Below the pieces are notes generated by a model. It searched no databases and had not been told where the DNA came from. It saw only the letters and a program-made list of their open reading frames with translations. DNA of 20,335 nt from Faecalibacterium sp. CAG:74 (GTDB lineage: Bacteria > Bacillota > Clostridia > Christensenellales > Aristaeellaceae), in assembly GCA_000437595.1 (NCBI GenBank), contig FR899900.1, positions 71,686 to 92,020 of the forward strand. Reading direction: 5' to 3'. The stretch's first letter is position 1; every line of letters begins with the position of its first letter. A program made the translations under genes and the position numbers. Shown here piece after piece: positions 1 to 7,464 of this stretch.

Positions 1-418
1 GGAGCGTCGTCTGGCGGCAAATTGCGGTCATGCCAGCCCCCACCAGCGCGGGCGTATTCGGCATCACACGCAGCAGCGTCGCGGTCGTTCCGGCAACTTT
101 GCTGGTCAGCATGTCCATCGTCCAGCCGGCCGCAATCGACACCAGCGCGCGGTCATTGATTTCCCCCTTGATGCTGTCCAGCAGTTCGCCCAGCACCTGC
201 GGTTTCACCGCCAGCACAATCATACGGCACTCTTGCGCCAGCGCCTTGGCATCCGTCGTGCAGGTCAGCCCCGGAATTTCCGCTGCCAGTGCCTGACGCT
301 TTTCCTCGCTGTGCAAGCACGCCATCACGTCTTCCGCCGCCACATAGCCGGATGCAATCATACCACGCAGAATTGCGCCGCCCATATTGCCGACGCCAAT
401 CATGCCAATCTTTTTCAT
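1..418 (-). CDS. proC: pyrroline-5-carboxylate reductase, N-terminal part (cut by window edge)
   Basis: ProC catalyses the last step of proline synthesis, the NAD(P)H-dependent reduction of 1-pyrroline-5-carboxylate to L-proline, in the cytoplasm. The reading frame begins MKKIGMIGVGNMGGAILRGM, a Rossmann dinucleotide-binding start with the GVGNMG glycine motif. It continues through VLAVKPQVL to RVMPNTPALVGAGMTAI, which is the ProC family signature. About 139 residues are visible; the C-terminal dimerisation and catalytic half lies beyond position 1. The ATG at 416-418 is preceded by AAAAGGAGTG at a good distance. An extended -10 promoter lies just upstream and the hslU terminator lies upstream of that, so proC appears to be transcribed separately from the hslVU genes. 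Identity is near certain; only completeness is unknown. Confidence 0.95.
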   Translation of the reverse strand, partial: MKKIGMIGVGNMGGAILRGMIASGYVAAEDVMACLHSEEKRQALAAEIPGLTCTTDAKALAQECRMIVLAVKPQVLGELLDSIKGEINDRALVSIAAGWTMDMLTSKVAGTTATLLRVMPNTPALVGAGMTAICRQTTL

Positions 419-448
419 GTCCGATCACTCCTTTTCGCAGATATGCGT

Positions 449-476
449 ATTATACCATGAAATCAGAAGAATGCAA
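449..476 (-). promoter_or_regulatory. sigma-A type promoter of proC
   Basis: On the minus strand, TTGCAT (471-476) and a perfect TATAAT (449-454) are separated by 16 bases. TGG directly before the -10 hexamer makes an extended -10. The start codon is about 30 bases downstream of the -10. Location between the hslU terminator and proC supports the assignment. Confidence 0.75.
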
Positions 477-490
477 AGGGGCTGAACAAG

Positions 491-526
491 AAAAATCGGC
501 TGCCGGATTTTTTCTGACAGCCGATT
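491..526 (-). terminator. intrinsic terminator after hslU
   Basis: On the minus strand the arms AATCGGCTG and CAGCCGATT form a perfect 9-bp stem, extendable by a G.U and a G-C pair, around an A-rich loop. A run of T residues follows. It starts 9 bases after the hslU stop codon and separates hslU from proC. Confidence 0.85.
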
Positions 527-534
527 CGTGAATT

Positions 535-1905
535 TTACAGAATATACTTGCGCAGATCCGTTGGCTTGTTTTCGCCGGAAAGATGCTGTTGGACGTACTC
601 ACCGTTGATAGTCAGCTCAAACGGCGGCATATTCTCGTCACCCGCGTTGAAGGAAATGTCCTCCAGCACCTGCTCGAACACAGCGTGCAGGCGGCGCGCG
701 CCGATGTCTTCCGCCGTCTCGTTCGCCGTAAACGCCGCGTCCGCAATCGCTTCGATGGCGCTGTCCTCGAACGTCAGCATCACTTTGTCAACCGCCAGCA
801 GCGCCTTGTATTGCAGCGTCAGCGCGTTGTCCGGCTGCGTCAGAATCCGCTGGAAGTCCTCGCGCGTCAGACTCTTCAGCTGCACATGCACCGGGAAGCG
901 CCCCTGCAGTTCCGGAATCAGGTCGCTGACCTTCGCCACATGGAACGCACCCGCCGCAATAAACAGCATGTAGTCCGTCTTGACCGGACCGTACTTGGTA
1001 TTGACCGTGCTGCCCTCGACAATCGGCAAAATATCGCGTTGCACACCCTCGCGGCTCACGTCGGGGCCGGAACCGCCGCGGCGGCCCGCGCTCTTGTCAA
1101 TCTCGTCGATGAAGACGATGCCGTCCTGCTCGGCGCGGCGAATCGCTTCCTCCTGCACGGCGTCTTGATCAATCAGCTTGTCCGCTTCTTCCTGTTCCAG
1201 AATCTTGCGGGCTTCCTTGACCTTCACGCGGCGCAGCTTCGTCTTTTTAGGCATCATGTTGCCCATCATGTCGCCGAGGCTGATAGCACTGCCGCCTACT
1301 TCCAGCGACGGCGCAGCTTCTTCGACCTCAATCTCCAGCTCGCGGTCTTCGATTTCGCCCTTCATCAGCTGCTGACGAAGCCGTTCACGCTCATCCGCCA
1401 GCTCCGCATTTTCTTCCTTCGCGGGCGTTTCGGGCGACTTCGCGCGACCCAGCAGATAATCCAGCGAGAAGCTGTTCGAGGGCTTCTTCGGCGGATTCAC
1501 CAGCAGCGTCACCAGCCGGTCTTCGGCAATCACACGCGCACGCGGAGCGACACGCGCTGTATGCTCTTCGCGCACCATGCGGATGGCATTCTCCACCAAA
1601 TCGCGCACGATGCTCTCCACGTCGCGGCCCACATAGCCGACTTCGGTGAATTTCGTTGCTTCCACCTTGATGAACGGCGCGCTGACGAGCTTCGCCAGCC
1701 GACGGGCAATTTCCGTCTTGCCGACACCCGTCGGGCCAATCATCAGGATGTTCTTCGGGCTGATTTCCTCGCGCATCGCATCATCCACCTTGGAGCGGCG
1801 ATAGCGGTTGCGCAGCGCAATTGCGACAGCGCGCTTGGCTTCATCCTGACCAACAATGTAGCGATCCAGTTCCCGGACGATCTGCCGGGGCGTCAATTCT
1901 GCCAT
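535..1905 (-). CDS. hslU: HslU (ClpY), ATPase subunit of the HslUV protease
   Basis: HslU is the AAA+ unfoldase that feeds substrates into the HslV peptidase in the cytoplasm. The 456-residue length is usual for the family. Visible motifs are the N-terminal TPRQIVRELDRYIVGQ block, Walker A GPTGVGKT (57-64), the GYVGRD pore loop (90-95), a charged I-domain insertion of roughly 115-240, Walker B GIVFIDEID (262-270), and a GARRLH sensor-2 motif near the C-terminus. The last residues, DLRKYIL, resemble the conserved C-terminal tail that docks into HslV. The ATG has AAGGAGGGG upstream. hslV ends 12 bases before it, so the two are co-transcribed as usual. In B. subtilis codY follows this gene; here a terminator and proC follow. 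Confidence 0.97.
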   Translation of the reverse strand: MAELTPRQIVRELDRYIVGQDEAKRAVAIALRNRYRRSKVDDAMREEISPKNILMIGPTGVGKTEIARRLAKLVSAPFIKVEATKFTEVGYVGRDVESIVRDLVENAIRMVREEHTARVAPRARVIAEDRLVTLLVNPPKKPSNSFSLDYLLGRAKSPETPAKEENAELADERERLRQQLMKGEIEDRELEIEVEEAAPSLEVGGSAISLGDMMGNMMPKKTKLRRVKVKEARKILEQEEADKLIDQDAVQEEAIRRAEQDGIVFIDEIDKSAGRRGGSGPDVSREGVQRDILPIVEGSTVNTKYGPVKTDYMLFIAAGAFHVAKVSDLIPELQGRFPVHVQLKSLTREDFQRILTQPDNALTLQYKALLAVDKVMLTFEDSAIEAIADAAFTANETAEDIGARRLHAVFEQVLEDISFNAGDENMPPFELTINGEYVQQHLSGENKPTDLRKYIL

Positions 1906-1917
1906 GTCTGCCCCTCC

Positions 1918-2457
1918 TTACACGTCTTCGACGATCACGTTGTCGTTGGTGAACACGCAAATGCTCGCCGCGATGTGCAGCGCCTTTTCCGCAATGTCGT
2001 GCGCGGAGAGATCGGTGTTCTGCACCAGCGCGCGCGCCGCTGCCAGCGCATAATTGCCGCCGGAGCCAATCGCGACCACGCCCTCGTCCGGGTCGATGAC
2101 CTCGCCCGTGCCGCTGACGACCAGCAGCGTATCCTTGTCCGCCACGATCATCTGCGTTTCAAGCTGACGCATTCCGGAATCGCTGCGCCACATCTGCGCC
2201 AGCGCAACTGCCGCGCGTTCGAGGTTGCCGCCGCACTGTGTCAGCTTTTCCTCAAACTTATCGCACAGGGTAAACGCATCCGCCACAGCGCCCGCAAAGC
2301 CGATTACAACCTGTCCGCCATAAAGACGGCGAACCTTGTGGGCATGAGACTTGAAAATAACGCTCTGCCCCATTGTCACCTGACCATCGCCTGCAATCGA
2401 GGTGTGGCCATTTTTGCGCACGGCGCAAATCGTCGTGCCTCTGAGTTCCATGCTCAT
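1918..2457 (-). CDS. hslV: HslV (ClpQ), peptidase subunit of the HslUV protease
   Basis: HslV is an N-terminal-nucleophile peptidase related to the proteasome beta subunit, forming the proteolytic chamber capped by HslU. The 179-residue protein has GTTICAVRKNGHTSIAGDGQ at its start. By alignment with the well-known E. coli protein, Thr8 is the nucleophile after loss of a short MSMELRG leader. Asp24 and Lys41 match the conserved Asp17 and Lys33, and GSGGNYALAAARAL carries the conserved serine loop. The Thr nucleophile contrasts with the Ser version of B. subtilis ClpQ. CAGGAGG lies 7 bases before the first ATG, which favours this start over the second Met at residue 3. An internal promoter lies directly upstream. 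Confidence 0.96.
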   Translation of the reverse strand: MSMELRGTTICAVRKNGHTSIAGDGQVTMGQSVIFKSHAHKVRRLYGGQVVIGFAGAVADAFTLCDKFEEKLTQCGGNLERAAVALAQMWRSDSGMRQLETQMIVADKDTLLVVSGTGEVIDPDEGVVAIGSGGNYALAAARALVQNTDLSAHDIAEKALHIAASICVFTNDNVIVEDV

Positions 2458-2498
2458 TGTTTTCCTCCTGAACGCGGATTTTTCCCGCGCCCATGCAC

Positions 2499-2527
2499 AT
2501 CATACCACAAACCGCGCCCATTGTCAC
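2499..2527 (-). promoter_or_regulatory. promoter of hslVU
   Basis: On the minus strand, GTGACA (2522-2527) and TATGAT (2499-2504) are 17 bases apart, and TGG precedes the -10 to give an extended -10. It lies in the 80-base gap between the trmFO stop and hslV. A small hairpin (CGCGG/CCGCG) lies in the predicted 5' leader ahead of the ribosome binding site. This allows hslVU to be expressed independently of dprA-topA-trmFO. Confidence 0.65.
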
Positions 2528-2538
2528 GCGATTTTGCC

Positions 2539-3861
2539 TCAAACCTGCATTTCCGTGACCCAATCCCGCAAATAGCTGAGCGAACGCTCCGAAATCACAG
2601 TATAGCGTTCCTGTTTATTGCGGATTTTTTTGTGCTGCTTGTCCACCAGCAGACCGTCTAACAGGCCGAACGTGCAGTTCATCGGCTGAAAATCGCGGTT
2701 CGGCGTGGAGACATAGCGCCCCATTGCGCCCATTGCGGTGATGCCCGGCAGTTCGACCGTGCCCAGCCCACGCAAATCGCGCCCAAGGCTCAAGCCGCAA
2801 AGCAGACCGCTCGCCGCGCTCTCCACATAGCCCTCGACACCCGTCATCTGCCCCGCGAAATAGCACTGCGGACGCGAAATCATTTCGAAGTGCGCATTCA
2901 GGAAGCCCGGCGAATGCAGGAACGTGTTGCGGTGCATGACGCCGTAGCGGGCAAATTCCGCATTCTCCAAGCCGGGAATCATGCCGAAAACGCGCTTCTG
3001 CTCGCCCCACTTCAGCCGCGTCTGGAAGCCGACGAGGTTGTACAGCGTGCCTGTTGCGTTGTCCTGCCGAAGCTGCACGACGGCATACGGCTCTTTGCCC
3101 GTTTGGGGGTCACGCAGACCGACCGGCTTCATCGGGCCAAACGCCAGCACCATGCGCCCGCGCCGCGCCATCGACTCCACCGGCATACAGCCTTCAAAGA
3201 CCTTCGTCTCCTCAAAGCCGTGGATATCCGCCGTTTCCGCCGCCAGAAGCGCATCCACAAACGCGTTGTACTCTTCTTCCGTCATCGGGCAGTTCAGATA
3301 GTCGTCACCGCGGTCATAGCGGGATTGGCGGAACACCTTGTCCATGTTCAGCGATTCCGCCGTGACAATCGGGGCAGCCGCATCGTAGAAATTCAGCGTT
3401 TCCAGCCCCGGCAGACGGCTGATGGTTTCGCTCAGCGCGTCGCTGGTCAGCGGCCCAGTCGCAATAATCACCGGGCCATCCGGGATTTCCGTGACTTCCC
3501 CGCTGACGACCTCCACCAGCGGATGCTCCCGCAGACTTTTCGTGATATGCCCGGAGAACGTTTCGCGATCAACAGCCAGCGCACCGCCCGCCGGAACGCG
3601 CGCCAAATCAGCCGCTTCCATCACCAGCGAGTGCATCAGGCGCATTTCTTCCTTCAGCAGACCGACGGCATTTGTCAAGCGATCGCTGCGCAGAGAGTTC
3701 GAGCAGACCAGCTCCGCAAACAGCGGACTATGATGCGCCGGGGACATCTTCTCCGGCTTCATTTCAATCAGCGTGACGGCAATCCCCTGCCGCGCCAGCT
3801 GCCACGCCGCCTCGCTGCCCGCCAGCCCTGCGCCGACGACCGTCGCGTGCAGATTACTCAT
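2539..3861 (-). CDS. trmFO: TrmFO, folate/FAD-dependent tRNA (uracil-54-C5) methyltransferase
   Basis: TrmFO (formerly Gid) makes ribothymidine at position 54 of tRNA, using methylene-tetrahydrofolate and FAD. The N-terminus has the FAD-binding motif VVGAGLAGSEAAW (8-20). ELVCSNSLRSD places the conserved catalytic-region cysteine at residue 53, and FEGCMPVE carries the second conserved cysteine. GQMTGVEGYVESAASG near residue 335 is also characteristic. The ATG at 3859-3861 was chosen because GAGGAGG lies at the right distance and the protein then starts at the Rossmann strand. A longer frame to 3912 would add 17 Arg-rich residues lying within topA. The 440-residue length fits the family. Its start overlaps the end of topA by 8 bases, indicating translational coupling. 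Confidence 0.95.
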   Translation of the reverse strand: MSNLHATVVGAGLAGSEAAWQLARQGIAVTLIEMKPEKMSPAHHSPLFAELVCSNSLRSDRLTNAVGLLKEEMRLMHSLVMEAADLARVPAGGALAVDRETFSGHITKSLREHPLVEVVSGEVTEIPDGPVIIATGPLTSDALSETISRLPGLETLNFYDAAAPIVTAESLNMDKVFRQSRYDRGDDYLNCPMTEEEYNAFVDALLAAETADIHGFEETKVFEGCMPVESMARRGRMVLAFGPMKPVGLRDPQTGKEPYAVVQLRQDNATGTLYNLVGFQTRLKWGEQKRVFGMIPGLENAEFARYGVMHRNTFLHSPGFLNAHFEMISRPQCYFAGQMTGVEGYVESAASGLLCGLSLGRDLRGLGTVELPGITAMGAMGRYVSTPNRDFQPMNCTFGLLDGLLVDKQHKKIRNKQERYTVISERSLSYLRDWVTEMQV

Positions 3862-5980
3862 CCGCTTCCTCCTCGCTTGCCTGCACCTCAATGCGGTGGT
3901 GGCACGTTTCATTGGCGCACAGGTGCCATACTTCGCCCTTGCGGCCGCGCTTTTCCACCATATAGCTGCCGCAGACGGGGCATTTCTCCGTCACCGGCTT
4001 CTCCCACGACACAAAGTCGCATTCCGGGTAGCGCTCGCAGCCGTAGAACTTACGGTTCTTGCGGCTCGTCTTTTCCATCAGGCGCGCACCGCACTTGGGG
4101 CACGGCGCGTCAATGTAAGTGACAATCGGCTTGGTATTGCGGCATTCCGGGAAGTTCGGGCAAGCCAAGAATTTGCCGAACCGCCCCATTTTGTAGACCA
4201 TCATCGCGCCGCACTTGTCGCACGGCACGTCGCTCGGCTCGTCCTTGACCTCCACCTTTTCAATCTGCTGCTCCGCCAGCTTCAGCGTCTGTTCAAACGG
4301 CGGGTAGAAGTCGCGCAGAATCTGCTTCCAGTCCATTTCGCCTTCTTCCACCTTGTCCAGCTTGTCTTCCAGCTCGGCGGTGAACTCCACATCAACAATG
4401 TCCTCGAAGTACGTTTCCATCATGCTCGTCACCATGCGTCCCAGCTCGGTGGGATACAGGCGCTTCTTTTCCCGGCTGACGTAACCGCGAGAAATGATGG
4501 TCGTGATGGTCGGCGCATAGGTAGACGGGCGTCCGATGCCCTTTTCCTCCATCATGCGAACCAGCGACGCTTCTGTGTAGCGGGACGGCGGCTGGGTGAA
4601 GTGCTGCTCGCTGGCAACATCGGCAACTGCCACAGCGTCACCCTCGGACAGCTGCGGCAGCGTCGTTTCGCTCGACGCCACGTCGTCATCCGTGCTTTCC
4701 TCATACACCGAGGTGAAGCCCGCAAACTTCTTGTGTTCACCGTAGAAGCGCATTCCCACGCCGTCGCCGCTGATTTCCATCGTCATCGTTTCGTAGAGGG
4801 CGGGCATCATCTGGCTCGCCAAGAAGCGGTTGTAAATCAGCTTATAGAGGTTGTACTGCTCCTTCGTCAGCGACGGCTTGATGCTGTCCGGCGTGCGGTG
4901 GACGTCGGTCGGGCGGATGGCTTCGTGCGCGTCCTGTGCGTTCTTGCGCCCCTTGTACTCGTTCGGCTTCTCCGGCAGATAGTCGCTGCCGAAACGCTCC
5001 GGGATGTACTCGCGCAGGGCATTCAGGGCTTCATCTGAAATGCGAACGCTGTCCGTACGGATGTAGCTGACAATACCCTGCGTGCCCTCGCCTTCAAGGT
5101 CAATGCCTTCGTAGAGCTGCTGGACAACCTGCATCGTCTTTGCCGTCGTGAAGCCCAGTTTTCTGCTGGCTTCCTGCTGCAAAGAGGACGTCGTGAACGG
5201 TGCGGCAGGCATCTTGCGCTTTTCGCTCATTTTGATGCTGTTGACCGCAAAATGTGCTTTCTGAATGCGTTCGACTGCTTTCTGCGCTTCTTCCGCGTTG
5301 GCAATCACCGCTTTCTGCCCGTCGAGCGTGGCAAGGCGCGCCGTGAAGTGCAGCTTGCGCCCATGCGCCTGATGCGCCAGCAGCTTGGCGGAAATCTCCC
5401 AGTATTCCTCCGGGATAAACGCCTCGATTTCTTCCTCGCGCATCACCACCATGCGCGTCGCGACAGACTGCACGCGGCCGGCAGAAAGTCCCTTCTTAAT
5501 CTTCGCCCACAGCAGCGGGCTGATTTTATAGCCGACGAGACGATCCAGCACACGGCGTGCCTGCTGCGCGTCCACGCGCCCCATATCCACCGGACGGGCG
5601 GACTTCAGCGCGTTCTGAATCGCCTTTTTCGTCACCTCGTGAAACTCAATGCGGCACGGCTGGCTTGGATCCATGTTCAGCACATGGCTCAGATGCCACG
5701 AAATCGCTTCCCCTTCGCGGTCCGGGTCAGTTGCGAGGTAAATCTGCGACGCGGTGCGCGCCTCTTTGCGGATGCGGTTAAGAATTTCGCCGCGCCCGCG
5801 GATCGTGATGTACTTAAGGGCAAAGTCGTTGTCCACGTCCACGCCAATCTGGCTTTTGGGCAGGTCGCACACATGCCCCTGCGAGGCTTCGACCTTGTAG
5901 CCCTTGCCCAGAAATTTGCTGATGGTTCGCGCCTTGGCGGGAGATTCGACAATAATGAGTTTCTGCTTGGCTGCCGTCAT
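3854..5980 (-). CDS. topA: DNA topoisomerase I (type IA)
   Basis: TopA relaxes negative supercoils by transient single-strand cleavage. The 708-residue protein opens with a Toprim domain: KLIIVESPAKA with the catalytic Glu12, and ATDPDREGEAISWH with Asp85, Asp87 and Glu89 as metal ligands. The active-site tyrosine is Tyr306 in the SYIRTDS motif. The middle contains YKISPLLWAKIKKGLSAGRVQS, typical of bacterial topoisomerase I. The C-terminus carries three four-cysteine zinc-ribbon modules, beginning CDKCG, CPKCG and CPVCG; the last is a slightly changed CANETCHHR version. The ATG at 5978-5980 has CGGAGG upstream. It lies 41 bases downstream of dprA and overlaps trmFO, as in the conserved Gram-positive operon. 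Confidence 0.97.
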   Translation of the reverse strand: MTAAKQKLIIVESPAKARTISKFLGKGYKVEASQGHVCDLPKSQIGVDVDNDFALKYITIRGRGEILNRIRKEARTASQIYLATDPDREGEAISWHLSHVLNMDPSQPCRIEFHEVTKKAIQNALKSARPVDMGRVDAQQARRVLDRLVGYKISPLLWAKIKKGLSAGRVQSVATRMVVMREEEIEAFIPEEYWEISAKLLAHQAHGRKLHFTARLATLDGQKAVIANAEEAQKAVERIQKAHFAVNSIKMSEKRKMPAAPFTTSSLQQEASRKLGFTTAKTMQVVQQLYEGIDLEGEGTQGIVSYIRTDSVRISDEALNALREYIPERFGSDYLPEKPNEYKGRKNAQDAHEAIRPTDVHRTPDSIKPSLTKEQYNLYKLIYNRFLASQMMPALYETMTMEISGDGVGMRFYGEHKKFAGFTSVYEESTDDDVASSETTLPQLSEGDAVAVADVASEQHFTQPPSRYTEASLVRMMEEKGIGRPSTYAPTITTIISRGYVSREKKRLYPTELGRMVTSMMETYFEDIVDVEFTAELEDKLDKVEEGEMDWKQILRDFYPPFEQTLKLAEQQIEKVEVKDEPSDVPCDKCGAMMVYKMGRFGKFLACPNFPECRNTKPIVTYIDAPCPKCGARLMEKTSRKNRKFYGCERYPECDFVSWEKPVTEKCPVCGSYMVEKRGRKGEVWHLCANETCHHRIEVQASEEEADE

Positions 5981-6021
5981 GGTTGTTTACGCCTCCGATA
6001 AATTTGGAAATGAGAGAAGGG

Positions 6022-7254
6022 CTATTCTGTCGCCCTGCAATAGCTTTTTCCGGGCAGTGCCTTCACTGCACCGAGGATTTGCAGCATAGTCAATGAGGCC
6101 ATCAGCTTTGATGCGTCCAGCCCCGTCTGCGAAGCCAGCTGATCAAAGGAACGCTCACCGTCCGCCAAGGCATCGTAAATCCGCTTCTGCACGTCGTCCA
6201 TCGGCGGCAGCGGGATTTCAGGCGCTTTAGGCGGTTCCGGCGGGGGCGCTTTCTGCTCCATCACAGGCGGAGCTTTCAGTGCTTTGGCCGGAGCGGGCTG
6301 CGTTTCCCTTTTCCGGGGTGCGGGGCGCGGCTGACCCGTATCCTGCCGCTTCGGGATGCTTGCGGCGGGCTGCCAGTCCATGTCCTCCAGAATATCCTTC
6401 GCGCTTGTGAAGTAGACTGCACCTTCCCGCAGGAGTTGATGCGCCCCTTCGGACATCGGCGCGTCCGGAATGCCCGGATAAGCGAACACATCCTTGCCCT
6501 GATCCAGCGCGTGATGCACCGTCAGCATACTGCCGGAACGGATGCGCGCTTCCATCAGCACCACCGCATGGCCGAGTCCAGCCAGGATGCGGTTGCGCAC
6601 CGCAAAGACGTACTTGCTTGACTGCATATCCGGCGGATATTCACTCAGCAGCAGCCCGCCTTGTGAAAGGATTCGCGCTTTCAGCGCCACGTTTTCCGAT
6701 GGATACGGCACGTTCAGCCCGCTTGCCGCTACGCCGATGGTCGGGCTGCCGCCGTCCAGACACCCCTCATGCGCCGCCGCATCAATGCCGACCGCCAGTC
6801 CGCTGACGATACACACGCCCTGCTTGCTCAAATCACGGCAGAGCGATTTGGTTGCCGCAATGCCTGCAACCGTCGCGCTCCGCGAACCGATAACGGTGAT
6901 GCACCTGCCCTCCGCCGCGCGCAAATCCCCCTGATAGAAGAGCATGTACGGTGGTTCGGGAATGTTTCGCAGGGACTCCGGATACATGTCGTCCGCCATC
7001 GAGACAAGCCCCATATTCCACTTCCGCATGGTCACGAGCATATCATGCAGCTTCTCACGCGACGCGCTTGCCCGCAGCAGCGACAGGCTGTAATCCGAAA
7101 TCCTGTTCTGCAAGGATGCGCCGTGGTCGCGCTGAAAGGCATCATACGCGGCTTCTGCGCTGCCGTATTCATCCAGCAGCTTTTTCAGCCGTCTGCTGCC
7201 TAACATTCCCTGCGCCAGCCACGCCAGACAGGCCTGCTCGCGGGTATATCGCAT
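6022..7254 (-). CDS. dprA: DprA/Smf, DNA-processing recombination mediator
   Basis: DprA binds incoming single-stranded DNA during transformation and loads RecA; many non-competent species also keep it. With the start at 7252-7254 the protein is 410 residues. It has an N-terminal helical SAM/HhH-like region (1-95), a Rossmann-like domain with GSRSAT (123-128), VSGLAVGIDAAAH (150-162), VRNRILAGLG and EARIRSGSMLT, a proline-rich linker of about 300-352, and a C-terminal winged-helix domain (about 353-410). This start is preferred because AAAGGAGG lies 8 bases upstream. The open frame to 7395 would run through a promoter-like sequence and add low-complexity residues. Within GLA-x-GID, valine replaces the common Arg/Lys. 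It is first in the dprA-topA-trmFO run. Confidence 0.95.
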   Translation of the reverse strand: MRYTREQACLAWLAQGMLGSRRLKKLLDEYGSAEAAYDAFQRDHGASLQNRISDYSLSLLRASASREKLHDMLVTMRKWNMGLVSMADDMYPESLRNIPEPPYMLFYQGDLRAAEGRCITVIGSRSATVAGIAATKSLCRDLSKQGVCIVSGLAVGIDAAAHEGCLDGGSPTIGVAASGLNVPYPSENVALKARILSQGGLLLSEYPPDMQSSKYVFAVRNRILAGLGHAVVLMEARIRSGSMLTVHHALDQGKDVFAYPGIPDAPMSEGAHQLLREGAVYFTSAKDILEDMDWQPAASIPKRQDTGQPRPAPRKRETQPAPAKALKAPPVMEQKAPPPEPPKAPEIPLPPMDDVQKRIYDALADGERSFDQLASQTGLDASKLMASLTMLQILGAVKALPGKSYCRATE

Positions 7255-7348
7255 TCGCCACGCCTCCTTTGCAGAAAAGCCAGATTCTGGTGCTGCCAGC
7301 CGTTTTGCATAGTTCTTTAAGAAAAACACCTTCGCAGCACATTGAACA

Positions 7349-7377
7349 ATGCTATCACAACTCGGATGAAAAATCAA
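7349..7377 (-). promoter_or_regulatory. candidate promoter of the dprA-topA-trmFO operon
   Basis: On the minus strand, TTGATT (7372-7377) and TAGCAT (7349-7354) are 17 bases apart, with TGA before the -10 giving an extended -10 context. It lies about 95 bases upstream of the chosen dprA start, inside a 210-base gene-free stretch (7255-7464) that otherwise shows no gene or convincing terminator. The match is moderate. Confidence 0.5.
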
Positions 7378-7464
7378 CGGGCAAATGATGCGCATAAGGA
7401 AACTACTTTGATTTTCGCCAAGAAATCATGCTGATTTTTATGCATTCTGTCTTATTTCTGCTAC

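Noticed and set aside
583..2661. Long plus-strand open frame of 692 codons opposite hslU and hslV
   Set aside because: Its product is an Arg/His/Leu-rich shadow of the GC-rich antisense strand, with no domain motif. The minus strand holds unmistakable HslU and HslV.
2890..5038. Overlapping plus-strand frames opposite trmFO and topA
   Set aside because: Composition is Arg/His/Ala-rich and no ribosome binding site or family motif is visible; topA and trmFO explain the region.
7255..7395. N-terminal extension of dprA to an upstream ATG
   Set aside because: It has no good ribosome binding site and contains a promoter-like sequence, whereas AAAGGAGG is well placed for the internal ATG at 7254.
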